DNA of 64,000 nucleotides from Streptomyces sp. NBC_00820 (GTDB taxonomy: Bacteria > Actinomycetota > Actinomycetes > Streptomycetales > Streptomycetaceae): assembly GCF_036347055.1 (NCBI RefSeq), contig NZ_CP108882.1:7676001-7740000 (forward strand), given 5' to 3'. The notes under the pieces were generated by a model that worked only from the letters and a program-made list of their open reading frames with translations, searched no databases and was not told the DNA's origin. A program made the position numbers and the translations under genes. Below are positions 42,495 through 50,628 of this stretch, one piece after another. Positions within the stretch are counted from its first letter, which is position 1. The number at the start of each line of letters is the position of its first letter.

Positions 42495-44723
42495 ATGGCA
42501 TCGGAAGAGGAGCTGTTCGCGTCGGTGGACGCTCTGCTCGAGGAGGAGCCGCAGCTCCCGCCTCCCGCGGAGCGTGCCCGGCTGCGCGAGGCCGCCGGTG
42601 TCACGCAGGCCCGCCTGGCACAGGCGCTGAAGTCGACGACGCAGTCGGTGAAGAACTGGGAGAACGGCCGGTCCGAGCCGAAGTCGCCGCGCCTTGAGGC
42701 GTATCAGCGGCTGCTGAGCGGCTGGGCGGAGAAGTATCCGGCGCCCGGCGCCGCCGAGGCTTCCGCCCCCGCCCCCGCCGATTCCGCCTCCGTGGCGCCG
42801 GGCACCGTACCCGGGACGCGAGCGGCGGAGGCGCAACCCGCGGGGGCGGAATCCGCCGCTGCGGAGTCGACCGTGGTCGCGGCCGCCCTCCTGCCGGCCA
42901 CCGCGGAACAGCGGCCCCCCGCTCCCCGCCCGGCGCCGGCCGACTCCGCCGCCGCGGCCACCACGATGACGGCGACGGCGACGGCGACGGCGACTACGGC
43001 CACGGCGACTACGGCCACGGCATCGCGCCGCACCGTCGGCCGACGTGCCGTGCAGTCCGCCGGAGCCGGCCTCGACGCGCACGGACCCCTCGCGGTCCTG
43101 GACGGCGACGGCTGCGCGTACGGGACCGACGGGATCGTGCTGGACTGCCCGGCGACCACTGTCGCGGAACTGGTGAAGTGGACGCTCGAGGAGTCCGGGC
43201 TCGGTGCGCCCAGGCTGCACCGCAACGGCAAGGACTCCGACCCGCTGATCGTCCTGACCACGGCCGCCGCCGTGAAGCTCGGGCTGCCCGAGCGCCTGGA
43301 GGGCCACGAGCAGCGGCGCTCCCTGCGGCTCGAGGACGACCACCCGGTCGTGAAGCAGATCGCGCGGGCGAAGTGGAAGCTCACCCAGCGCGGGTTCGGC
43401 CCCTGGGCGCGGATCTACCGTCCCGCCGAGACGGGCAGGCGGCAGTGCGTGCAGCTCGCCGTCCTCTCATGGGGTGCCCTGGACGCCCGGTCCTGGCCGG
43501 GCGTGGCCGACATGGAACCGCCCGCCATCGCCCGCGTTCTCGGCGTCTACGCCCGACGCGTCATCACCCCGCGCGGTTCGACGGCCGTCTCCGGGCTGGA
43601 GCTGATGACGGCCCTGCGGCCGCCGACCCGTGCCGTGCAGGACCGCGTGAGCGGCCAGTGGGTCTCCGGCCACCACCCCGGCAGCCTGGGCACGGACCCG
43701 GTCGACCCGGCGCCGCCGGAGGCCACGGCCGAGCACCCGGTGGCGCAGGGCTGGAAGGGCGGCTTCCTCGACGAGGAGGCCTACCAGTGGGTCCGCGACG
43801 TCGACCGGCTCACCGGTGAGGAGGCGGCGCTGCCCTGGGCGGTCGGCCTGGACCTCAACACCGCCTTCCTCGCGGCCGCGTCCCGTCTGGTGGTCGGCCT
43901 GTCCGGGCCGGAACACGTGCGGCGCCCGCAGTTCGACAAGAAGATCCCCGGCAGCTGGCTGGTGGACCTCTCCCACGTCGTGCTCGACCCCCGCCTGCCC
44001 AGCCCGTTCACGCCGACCGGCGAGCGCCCCACGGCCCCGGCCTGGTACGAGACCCGGACGGTCGCCTACGCCCAGGAACTCGGGTACAACGTCGCCCCGG
44101 TCGAGGCGTACCTGCGCCGCGAGACGGGGGCGTACCTGGACCCGTGGCACGACCGGCTCAGGGCCGCCTACATCGACACCCTCGCGGACCTCGGTGTGAC
44201 CAAGGACCTGACGGACCAGGAGTTCCTCGTCGCGATGGAGCGGCACAAGGAGTCCGACCCGGGGTCGGTGGCCGTACTCGCCGCGGTCAAGGCCACCGTC
44301 AAGGGCGGCGTGGGCAAGCTGCGCGAGCGCCCGCAGGGGCGGCACTACCGTGACGGGGACCGGTGGCCGGCCCTGGAGCGGCCGACCTGGCGCCCGGACA
44401 TCCGCGCCGCCGTCATCTCCAAGGCCCGGGTCAACATGCACCGCAAGATGCTCAAGATGGCGGAGTTCACCGGGCTTTACCCGCTGGCCGTACTGTCCGA
44501 CTGCGTCGTCTACCCGAGCCCGGGGCGCAGCCCGCTGGACTTCCTGCCCTACAGCACCAGCGGCAAGCCCATCCCGGGCGCCTTCCGCCTCGGCTCCAGC
44601 CCGGGGCTGGCCAAGGTCGAAGGGGTGCAGCAGATGGCCTGGGCGGTCGACCTGATGGAGCAGGGCTACAACCCGGCCCGTCACATCAAGGGCGGCGACG
44701 CCGTCGTCGAGGAAGGGGAGTAG
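42495..44723 (+). CDS. tap: Telomere-associated protein Tap
   Basis: 742-aa protein matching the Streptomyces telomere-associated protein (about 740 aa), which binds telomere DNA and recruits the terminal protein during end patching of linear replicons. Residues 30-70 are an HTH (AAGVTQARLAQALKSTTQSVKNWENGRSEP). Residues about 80-195 are an Ala/Pro/Thr low-complexity linker including a Thr-Ala dipeptide run. The C-terminal two thirds are the conserved Tap domain (SWGALDARSWPGVADMEPPAIARVLGVYARRV; GWKGGFLDEEAYQWVRDVDRLTGEEAALPWAVGLDLNTAF). ATG at 42495 with GGAGG 5 bp upstream; the in-frame ATG at 42444 would add 17 non-conserved residues. tpg starts 4 bp after its stop, so the pair is one operon. 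Its presence implies a linear replicon. Confidence 0.93.
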   Translation: MASEEELFASVDALLEEEPQLPPPAERARLREAAGVTQARLAQALKSTTQSVKNWENGRSEPKSPRLEAYQRLLSGWAEKYPAPGAAEASAPAPADSASVAPGTVPGTRAAEAQPAGAESAAAESTVVAAALLPATAEQRPPAPRPAPADSAAAATTMTATATATATTATATTATASRRTVGRRAVQSAGAGLDAHGPLAVLDGDGCAYGTDGIVLDCPATTVAELVKWTLEESGLGAPRLHRNGKDSDPLIVLTTAAAVKLGLPERLEGHEQRRSLRLEDDHPVVKQIARAKWKLTQRGFGPWARIYRPAETGRRQCVQLAVLSWGALDARSWPGVADMEPPAIARVLGVYARRVITPRGSTAVSGLELMTALRPPTRAVQDRVSGQWVSGHHPGSLGTDPVDPAPPEATAEHPVAQGWKGGFLDEEAYQWVRDVDRLTGEEAALPWAVGLDLNTAFLAAASRLVVGLSGPEHVRRPQFDKKIPGSWLVDLSHVVLDPRLPSPFTPTGERPTAPAWYETRTVAYAQELGYNVAPVEAYLRRETGAYLDPWHDRLRAAYIDTLADLGVTKDLTDQEFLVAMERHKESDPGSVAVLAAVKATVKGGVGKLRERPQGRHYRDGDRWPALERPTWRPDIRAAVISKARVNMHRKMLKMAEFTGLYPLAVLSDCVVYPSPGRSPLDFLPYSTSGKPIPGAFRLGSSPGLAKVEGVQQMAWAVDLMEQGYNPARHIKGGDAVVEEGE

Positions 44724-44727
44724 CGCC

Positions 44728-45282
44728 ATGGGGGACATCGACGACGCCCTGGAGCGCGCCGGACAGGAGACGTTCACCCGCCGGCCGCCCACGACGCTGC
44801 GGGGGCGCGTCAACTTCCTGCTGAGGCAGCTGAAGACCACCCGCGCCGTCGCGGCGGAACTCGGCGTCAGCCAGCGGTCGGTGGAGCGCTACCGCACGGG
44901 CGAGCGCAAGCATCCGCCCCGGCACATCACCGACCGGCTGGACGCCGCGGTGCGTGCCCGCTGGCAGCCGCAGGTCCGCAGACGCCGGCAGCGGGAGGCC
45001 GCGACGAACACCGGCATCACCATCGAGACCCGCGCCCAGTTCGGCTACAGCGCACCCATCGGCAGCACCGACGACGGCCGCTTCCGCCGCCTGACCGTAC
45101 ACCTTCCGCCCGAGTACGCCCGCCGACTCTTCGACGCCCGGCAAGAGGGCGCCGAGGACCGGCGGATGCGCGACATCGTCGCCGAGGGACTGCAGGAGAT
45201 CTACTTCAAGGACGGCGGCCGGCGCGCCCAGGACCTCGAAGTGAGCCTCAACGACATCGACTACTTCGACGTCTCCTTCTAG
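44728..45282 (+). CDS. tpg: Terminal protein Tpg, protein primer of linear replicon ends
   Basis: 184-aa protein matching Streptomyces Tpg in length and content; it is covalently attached to 5' DNA ends and primes fill-in of telomere overhangs. Residues 30-62 carry an HTH (TTRAVAAELGVSQRSVERYRTG). Residue Thr114, the deoxynucleotide-accepting residue reported for the S. coelicolor protein (from memory), is present here in APIGSTDDGRFRRLTVHLP. The C-terminus RAQDLEVSLNDIDYFDVSF is characteristic. tap lies 4 bp upstream with the ribosome-binding site GGAAGGGGAG at its 3' end. The stop codon abuts the MITE-like element's CTAG end. Confidence 0.95.
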   Translation: MGDIDDALERAGQETFTRRPPTTLRGRVNFLLRQLKTTRAVAAELGVSQRSVERYRTGERKHPPRHITDRLDAAVRARWQPQVRRRRQREAATNTGITIETRAQFGYSAPIGSTDDGRFRRLTVHLPPEYARRLFDARQEGAEDRRMRDIVAEGLQEIYFKDGGRRAQDLEVSLNDIDYFDVSF

Positions 45283-45536
45283 GGCCTCTCTTCCGGATCT
45301 TGCCGGGGTCGCGGGGTCTGGCACGCACTCCCCCAAGCTCTGCGAGCAGGGGGTACCCCCAGCGGCGTTGTCGTCTGTCTCCCCCAAGCTCTCGGCTTCG
45401 CTCGAGCAGGGAGGGACCCCCATCGCGCCGCGTCGACTCCCTCCTCCGCCTTGCAGTTGCACGCACCAGACCCCGCTCGGGTCGGCCAGAAGGCGCCGTA
45501 GACCGGAGCCGGCCTGATCCGGAAGAAAGGCCCTGG
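45279..45536. mobile_element. MITE-like non-autonomous element downstream of tpg
   Basis: Imperfect 21-bp terminal inverted repeats (left CTAGGGCCTCTCTTCCGGATC at 45279-45299, right end at 45516-45536, 19 of 21 matching) bound about 250 bp without a gene. Nested inside are shorter inverted repeats (GGGGTCTGG/CCAGACCCC) and two copies of the Streptomyces-type repeat CTCCCCCAAGCTCT (45330 and 45380 region), each with a G/C-rich hairpin. No transposase is present, so a helper IS in trans would be needed. CTAG at the left end and CTGG at the right fit a CTAG-type target. It inserts exactly at the tpg stop codon (TAG). Confidence 0.75.
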
Positions 45537-45544
45537 TCCGGGGC

Positions 45545-45575
45545 GGCGCCCGGGCCGGTGGCCGGCCCGGGCGCC
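45545..45575 (-). terminator. Stem-loop after I66 inhibitor gene
   Basis: Perfect 14-bp inverted repeat GGCGCCCGGGCCGG / CCGGCCCGGGCGCC with a 3-nt loop, 13 bp beyond the reverse-strand stop codon. Confidence 0.85.
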
Positions 45576-45587
45576 CGGTTCACGCCT

Positions 45588-46043
45588 CTACTCCATGAAG
45601 TGGAAGGACCACGCCTGGCGTTGGTTGCCGACATCGAGCGGCCTCAGGGCGATGCGGGGCGGGAAGATCCGCAGCAGGCTGAGGTCCAGAGCCAGCTCCA
45701 CGCCGTCGACGGGGCCTCCCGGGACGACGACGTGGAACGTGTGCGGCTGGGCGCTCTGGTAGAGCGCCCACTCGCGCTGCTCGGGGTATCCGACGACCGG
45801 CTTGTTCATCTCCGGGTCGCCGTCGAAGGACAGGTACGTCCCGCTCCTGAGGTTGCGGATCGTGTAGTTGCCGTTGCCGAGTTCCTCCAGCTGCCATTCC
45901 TGCTCGCCGGGGTTGCCGGTGGGCGGCAGCATGACGACGGGTGTCTTGGGCTCCGACCCCCCTCCCTCCATCGTGAGCATCTGCTCGCCGGGATGGGTGA
46001 TCGCGTAGAGGCCGTTCGGGACAGGTGCCAAGGCCGACTCCAC
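45588..46043 (-). CDS. I66-type serine protease inhibitor-like beta-trefoil protein
   Basis: 151-aa protein resembling the I66 (clitocypin/mycocypin-like) inhibitor family as I remember it from Streptomyces annotations. The beta-trefoil pattern is visible: PNGLYAITHPGEQMLTMEGG, EQEWQLEELGNGNYTIRNLRSGTYLSFDGDPE, NKPVVGYPEQREWALYQS, then HTFHVVVPGGPVDGVELALDLSLLRI. No signal peptide, so it would act in the cytoplasm or leave by another route. GTG at 46043 is chosen as the last start before the trefoil; the longer in-frame extension has no similarity. Divergent from the HTH-ImmA operon. Inhibition is inferred from family only. Confidence 0.78.
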   Translation of the reverse strand: MESALAPVPNGLYAITHPGEQMLTMEGGGSEPKTPVVMLPPTGNPGEQEWQLEELGNGNYTIRNLRSGTYLSFDGDPEMNKPVVGYPEQREWALYQSAQPHTFHVVVPGGPVDGVELALDLSLLRIFPPRIALRPLDVGNQRQAWSFHFME

Positions 46044-46390
46044 TTCTGACGTGCGGTGCCCGCGCGGGGCGCCGCTGATCTTCTGGGACGAGGCATCCCT
46101 TCCCTGTCGCCGCGCAACAAGAGGTCGGAAAAGCTCTGTGTCACCCATCGGGAGTACAGCGGATTCATTTCGGTGTTCGACCGGGGTGCAGGGCGTTTTT
46201 CGGTCGGGTACCGGTCGGTCGTGGGGGAGTGACAGCGGCCGAGGTGCGCGGTTTCGCCCTTTTTGTTCCTGGGGGAGTGTCGGTGCGTTCTCGTCAGGGA
46301 ACGTCGCCGCCTCGGTGGCGGAGGGGGGAAGCCGCCGTTCTCGGAAGCGGTCGGGCGGGTGGTGCGAGGGCCGGCCGACGGCGCCCGACC

Positions 46391-46443
46391 GTGCCTGTTG
46401 CGGTGCGAAATCGGAAATCGGTGCCTGTTGCGATGCGGAATCC
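46391..46443. repeat. Imperfect 30-bp direct repeat upstream of HTH operon
   Basis: GTGCCTGTTGCGGTGCGAAATC (46391) and GTGCCTGTTGCGATGCGGAATC (46421) are near-identical and exactly 30 bp apart, within a 548-bp gene-free region between the inhibitor gene and the HTH gene. Confidence 0.7.
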
Positions 46444-46451
46444 GTAGAGGC

Positions 46452-46483
46452 AAACGATCGAATCTGGCTAGTAAACGATCGTT
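46452..46483 (+). promoter_or_regulatory. Paired AAACGATCG operators upstream of HTH-ImmA operon
   Basis: AAACGATCG occurs at 46452-46460 and again at 46473-46481, exactly 21 bp apart (two helical turns); the second copy is part of the palindrome AACGATCGTT (46474-46483). This is the architecture of a cooperative operator, probably for the XRE-type regulator encoded 110 bp downstream. The rest of 46044-46591 shows no gene; the reverse-strand frame there extends the inhibitor gene artificially. Confidence 0.55.
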
Positions 46484-46591
46484 GAACGGGTGTGCGGAGT
46501 GCGTAAGCTGCGCTGCACACGCGCATGCATCCGCACCCGCCCCGCATGCACCCGTACCCTCACCCACATCACCCCCTCCGGGAGCACACCG

Positions 46592-47194
46592 GTGGACCTG
46601 GACCCGCAGTTGCCCGAGACGCTCGAGCGTCTCGGGGCACTGATCCGCGAACGCGGCCTGAACCGCGCCGACGTGCTCGATCCGGCCGGACTCGCGGCGA
46701 GAACGGCGCTGCCGGAGAGCACCGTCCGCACACTCCTGGCCGGCGACGCGCCCCCCGCCGACACGGTCAACGACCGTGCCCGCGCCCGCATCAACACCGT
46801 TGCCATGGCTCACCTGGCGGCGACCGGCAGGCGGATGTCGGACCTCACGGCCGAACTCCACGCCCGTCTCGGTGTCTCGGAGATGTGGGCGCGACAGGTC
46901 TGCGACGGCAAGAAGGTGCCCAACCTCGAACTCCTGCACGGACTGGTGAAGTTCTTCGGAGTCGACGGGGAAGAGGGCTTCTTCACCGCCCCGGCCCACG
47001 ACGCGCTGAACCGGGCCCTGCTGCCGGCCCTGCGCGGTCTGGAGACCGATCCCCTGCAGGCGTTGATGGACCGGTACGGCGTACGGGGCACCGATCTGCG
47101 GGCGCACGGGTCGATGTCACGCAGACAACTGGAGCGGCTTCTGGAGGGAGTCCTGCGGTCGGTGCTGCCGGACGAGGGAGCCGCCCGCCGATGA
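46592..47194 (+). CDS. XRE-type HTH regulator, first gene of four-gene operon
   Basis: 200-aa regulator. N-terminal half has a possible first HTH (LNRADVLDPAGLAARTALPESTVRTLLAG); residues about 108-140 contain LGVSEMWARQVCDGKKVPNLELLHGLVKFFGV, an XRE-like HTH pattern. The C-terminal LLEGVLRS region is helical. GTG at 46592 is supported by CGGGAG 8 bp upstream; the upstream ATG/GTG candidates give a Cys/Arg-rich non-natural leader. Its stop overlaps the ImmA start (ATGA, 47191-47194). As in other HTH-ImmA/IrrE pairs, the regulator is probably cleaved or controlled by the peptidase. Confidence 0.85.
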   Translation: MDLDPQLPETLERLGALIRERGLNRADVLDPAGLAARTALPESTVRTLLAGDAPPADTVNDRARARINTVAMAHLAATGRRMSDLTAELHARLGVSEMWARQVCDGKKVPNLELLHGLVKFFGVDGEEGFFTAPAHDALNRALLPALRGLETDPLQALMDRYGVRGTDLRAHGSMSRRQLERLLEGVLRSVLPDEGAARR

Positions 47195-47805
47195 GCATCA
47201 GGCGCATGAAGGCGCTCCTCGCCGAGCTGGGCGAAGAGGCGTCGCGGCATCTTCAGCCGCCGGCCGAGCCCCGTGCGGTCATGGCGGGGTTCTGCCGCGC
47301 GATGAGCGTGCTCCGCGAGCGTCCCATCACGCTGGTCTTCCGCGCGTTCCCCGACGGCATCCCGGTCTCCGGCATGCGGCTGGACTGCGGTGACAGGTCC
47401 GTCATCGTCGTCGAGGACCGTACCCCTGCCGAGTCACAACTGGTCATCCTCGGACACGAGTTGTGGCACGAGGAGCAGGGCGACTGCGGGCACCACGTGG
47501 CGGGCCTCTCCGCTGCGGCCGCCCGCGCCCTCGGCCCCGGGCAGACGACGGCGACGGTACGGCAGGCGGCCGAACAGGTCCTCGCCGCGCACGAGGTACC
47601 CCGCGACACGCTGCTGGCCATCGCGGCGCGCTCCGGCTCGGCGCTGGACCACGAACAGGACGCGGAGACCTTCGGGCTGCTCTTCGGCCGCGAGGTCCGC
47701 ACCTGGATTCCCGGCCGGTACGCGCAGGGTCCCGTGAGCTCCACGACCCTGGAAGGCCGTATCCGTCTGTCCCTCCTCAACCGCGGCGGGCAGATACTCC
47801 GGTGA
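47191..47805 (+). CDS. ImmA/IrrE-type metallopeptidase
   Basis: 204-aa protein with the zinc-peptidase signature HELWH (His89, Glu90, His93) at the end of a VILGHELWHEEQGD helix, as in ImmA/IrrE-family proteins that inactivate partner repressors and are sometimes annotated as toxin-antitoxin toxin components. Translated by ATGA overlap with the HTH gene and GTGA overlap with the next gene. No membrane helix. It probably responds to a signal and cleaves the adjacent HTH regulator, derepressing the operon. Confidence 0.88.
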   Translation: MSIRRMKALLAELGEEASRHLQPPAEPRAVMAGFCRAMSVLRERPITLVFRAFPDGIPVSGMRLDCGDRSVIVVEDRTPAESQLVILGHELWHEEQGDCGHHVAGLSAAAARALGPGQTTATVRQAAEQVLAAHEVPRDTLLAIAARSGSALDHEQDAETFGLLFGREVRTWIPGRYAQGPVSSTTLEGRIRLSLLNRGGQILR

Positions 47806-49100
47806 GCTTCAGCGATCTGCACCTTCCCTACGCACTGCCGGCCGTACTCCTGTCGGCCGCTCTGGCACTCAAGGCCCCCACCTTCGTCCGGGCGTGGAAA
47901 GACCCGGACGTGCGGGCCACGACCCTCCTGCTGCTCCTGGCCTCCGCGGTGTTCCTGTCGGTGGCGCCGGCGAGCATCCACCGGATCAACACGGCGACCG
48001 GTGTGCCCAACTTCTCGGCACCCTGGGTGTATTCACTCCTGACGGCGTTCTGCGGCTCCTGCCTGACCATGGTCATTACGTGGCGGGACGAGCCCTCGCC
48101 GCGCCGCAGCGGCCTGATCCGCCGCATCTGGCTGATCTACGCCGGCATCATCGTCGCGCTGTGGATCACCTTCCTCCTGGCGGACGTCCCCATCGAGCGC
48201 GTCTACGACCTGGACACCTACTACGCCGCCGAACCGTGGATGCGCGAGCACATCCTGCTGTACCTGAGCGCGCACATGGTCTCCGTCCTCGTGGCCGCGT
48301 ACATGATCTGGAAGTGGATCTCGAAGGTCCGCGGCGGCTGGCTGAAGGTGGGCCTGGTCTTCCTGCAGTCCGGCTACGCCTTCGGACTCGTCTTCGACAT
48401 CGCCAAGCTCGCCGCCGTGGCGGCCCGTTGGACCGGAACAGCCGACTGGGACTGGCTGTCGACCGAAGTCGCGCCCCCGTTCGCGATCCTCGACGCCAGC
48501 CTGGTCGGCATCGGCTTCATCCTCCCGCAGGCCGGACCCTTCCTGCAGAAGTGGACCCGCGACCGGCTGACCTACCACCGGCTGCGCCCGCTGTGCCGGG
48601 CGCTGCGCACCGTCGCCCCCGCCGCGGCGCGGGCACGGGTGGGCCGCTTCGCACCGCTCGACCTCCGCCTGATGCAGCGTCAGCAGCGCGTACACGACGG
48701 CCTGTTGATCCTCGCGCCGTCCCTGGACGACGACCTGTTCCATCGCGCGTACGAAGAGGCGCGCGCCGCCGGTCACGGCGAGGACCGGGCCCGGGGCATC
48801 GCCGGCGCCCTCGCCGTGCGCACCGCGCTGGACCCCTCACCCGCGGACACCGGCACCGGCACCGTCACTGATCCCGGCACCGGCAACAGCACCGATACCG
48901 GCACCGGCACCGGCACCGCATGCGCCGCGCCGCGCACCTCGCAGGCCGCGCCCTCCCGCGACGACCGTCACGCACCGGCCGCGATGAGCGGAGTCGCGTA
49001 CGACATCGAAGCCGTCTCGCGGGCGCTCAGCCGGCCGCGAACCATCGACACCATCCGCCAGCGGGTGGCACTGAGAGAAAGCATGAGCACACATGGCTGA
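47802..49100 (+). CDS. MAB_1171c-type multispanning membrane protein
   Basis: 432-aa membrane protein matching what is called the MAB_1171c family of putative transporters (from memory). About seven hydrophobic segments: about 8-24, 33-52, 68-85, 108-130, 155-180, 190-210 and 227-248. Conserved polar residues in the C-terminal cytoplasmic part (RLMQRQQRVHDGLLILAP). Residues about 340-375 are a Gly/Thr/Asp low-complexity tract (GTGTVTDPGTGNSTDTGTGT, encoded by repeats of GGCACC) that probably acts as a linker before RTIDTIRQRVALRES. The GTG start overlaps the ImmA stop (GTGA), and its stop overlaps the FAD gene start by 8 bp. Possibly the sensor or export component of the operon. Confidence 0.85.
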   Translation: MSFSDLHLPYALPAVLLSAALALKAPTFVRAWKDPDVRATTLLLLLASAVFLSVAPASIHRINTATGVPNFSAPWVYSLLTAFCGSCLTMVITWRDEPSPRRSGLIRRIWLIYAGIIVALWITFLLADVPIERVYDLDTYYAAEPWMREHILLYLSAHMVSVLVAAYMIWKWISKVRGGWLKVGLVFLQSGYAFGLVFDIAKLAAVAARWTGTADWDWLSTEVAPPFAILDASLVGIGFILPQAGPFLQKWTRDRLTYHRLRPLCRALRTVAPAAARARVGRFAPLDLRLMQRQQRVHDGLLILAPSLDDDLFHRAYEEARAAGHGEDRARGIAGALAVRTALDPSPADTGTGTVTDPGTGNSTDTGTGTGTACAAPRTSQAAPSRDDRHAPAAMSGVAYDIEAVSRALSRPRTIDTIRQRVALRESMSTHG

Positions 49101-50538
49101 CCCGCTCGCCACCCGGCGGCCGACCGCTGTCGTCATAGGCGCCAGCGTCAGCGGCCTCTGCGCGGCCGCCGCACTGGCCGAGTACGCCGATGTCACCCTC
49201 CTGGAACGCGACACGCTGCCCGAGGGACCCGAACCTCGCCGTGGCGTGCCTCAGGCCCGCCACGCCCACCTGGTGTGGAGCGGCGGCGTGGCCGCCTTCG
49301 ACGAACTGCTGCCCGGTCTGGTCGCCGAGAGCGTCGCCCGCGGCGCCCGCCTCGTCCACATCATGGGCGACATGGTCTCGCGGGCCCCCAACGAGATCTG
49401 GTTCCGCCGCTTCACCGCCACCCACCACCGCAATCTGGTGTGCTCCCGCGACCTGCTGGACGCGGTGATACGCGACCGGGTCCTCGCCCACGAGCACGTC
49501 ACGCTCCGCCGGAACACCACAGCCCTGTCACTGGCCGGTGACGCCACCAGGGTCACCGGCGTCCACATCCGCACCGACGCTTGCACCCACGACCACGAGG
49601 ACGGCAACGAGCGCGATCGCGGCCACTGCGAGGAGACCCTCACCGCGGACCTGGTCGTCGACGCCTCCGGACGAGGCTCACGCGCCCCCGTGTGGCTCGC
49701 GGCCCTGGGGCTGCCGCAGGTCGCCGAACGCGAGGTCAACGCAGGCGTCGCCTACGCCACGCGCCTCTACCGCGCCCCCGGAGCGACGGCCGACGGCCCC
49801 TTCCCCCTCGTCAACGTGCAGGCGAACCCCGCCAAGGCCCCGGGCCGGGGCGGCATCATCCTGCCCGTCGAGAACGGCCGCTGGATCGTCACCCTCTCCG
49901 GCACCCGCGGTGGTGAACCCACCGGTGACAGCGAGGCCTTCGCCGATTTCGCCCTCTCCCTCGGCGACCCGGTCATCGGCGAACTCATCAAGGACGCCGA
50001 ACCGCTCGGTGACGTCGTCACCACGCGCAGCACCGCCAACCACCGGCGCTACTACGAGAAGATGAGCCACTGGCCGGACGGCTTCACCGTCGTGGGCGAC
50101 GCCGTCGCCGGCTACAACCCCGTGTACGGCCACGGCATCACCGTCGCCGTCCAGAGCGCCCTGGCCGTCCGTGACGCCCTGCGCTCCACGCGCCTCACCG
50201 CCCCTGGCGTCGCCCAGCGGCTGCAGCGGGCCTCGACCCGCCCCGTGGCCGCCGCCTGGGACCTGGCCGTAGGACAGGACGCTCTCTATCCGGGTGCCGC
50301 CGACACCCCGCCCACCCGACTGGAGCGCTCCCTCTCCCGCTTCGTGGACCGCGCCGTCGCCACCGGCGCCCGTAACCCGCGTGCTCTCGGCGCCCTGCTG
50401 GACGTGATGAGCCTGGAGAAACCGGCCACCCGCCTGTTCTCCCCGGACATGCTCATCCCCATGCTCTTCGGCCCCAGGCGCCCCCACCTCCAGGGCCCGC
50501 CCCTGACCGAAGCGGAACGCGAGACCGCTACTTCCTAG
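49093..50538 (+). CDS. FAD-dependent oxidoreductase (monooxygenase-like), last gene of operon
   Basis: 481-aa flavoprotein. AVVIGASVSGLCAAAALAEYADVTLLERDTLPEGP is the FAD-binding fold (GxxxxG variant with the terminal Glu), and DGFTVVGDAVAGYNPVYGHGIT (about 327) is the GD/NPxxGxG FAD-contact motif of p-hydroxybenzoate-hydroxylase-type enzymes. The substrate-binding beta-sheet (AGVAYATRLYRAPGA) fits. Long for the family, with a C-terminal helical extension. Start ATG 49093 is coupled by an 8-bp overlap. The product of its reaction could be the signal sensed or exported by the membrane partner. Substrate unknown. Confidence 0.88.
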   Translation: MADPLATRRPTAVVIGASVSGLCAAAALAEYADVTLLERDTLPEGPEPRRGVPQARHAHLVWSGGVAAFDELLPGLVAESVARGARLVHIMGDMVSRAPNEIWFRRFTATHHRNLVCSRDLLDAVIRDRVLAHEHVTLRRNTTALSLAGDATRVTGVHIRTDACTHDHEDGNERDRGHCEETLTADLVVDASGRGSRAPVWLAALGLPQVAEREVNAGVAYATRLYRAPGATADGPFPLVNVQANPAKAPGRGGIILPVENGRWIVTLSGTRGGEPTGDSEAFADFALSLGDPVIGELIKDAEPLGDVVTTRSTANHRRYYEKMSHWPDGFTVVGDAVAGYNPVYGHGITVAVQSALAVRDALRSTRLTAPGVAQRLQRASTRPVAAAWDLAVGQDALYPGAADTPPTRLERSLSRFVDRAVATGARNPRALGALLDVMSLEKPATRLFSPDMLIPMLFGPRRPHLQGPPLTEAERETATS

Positions 50539-50558
50539 CCGCCCACATCACGACTGCC

Positions 50559-50623
50559 CGGCCGGCCCGCGCCTTCCCCGACGCTTGTACTCGCTCGGTC
50601 ATCAGGGAAGGAGCAGCCGGCCG
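50559..50623. terminator. Composite stem between FAD gene and barstar
   Basis: Outer stem CGGCCGGC (50559-50566)/GCCGGCCG (50616-50623) plus inner CCTTCCC (50572-50578)/GGGAAGG (50605-50611), between convergent genes; serves both strands. Confidence 0.55.
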
Positions 50624-50628
50624 TCAGG

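Noticed and set aside
42495..45282. Telomere end palindromes near tap-tpg
   Set aside because: No dense series of terminal-type palindromes within the window; hairpins seen are terminators or MITE structure.
44728..45282. tpg truncated by the MITE-like element
   Set aside because: The protein reaches the normal 184-aa length and expected C-terminus; the element begins at the stop codon, so the coding sequence is intact.
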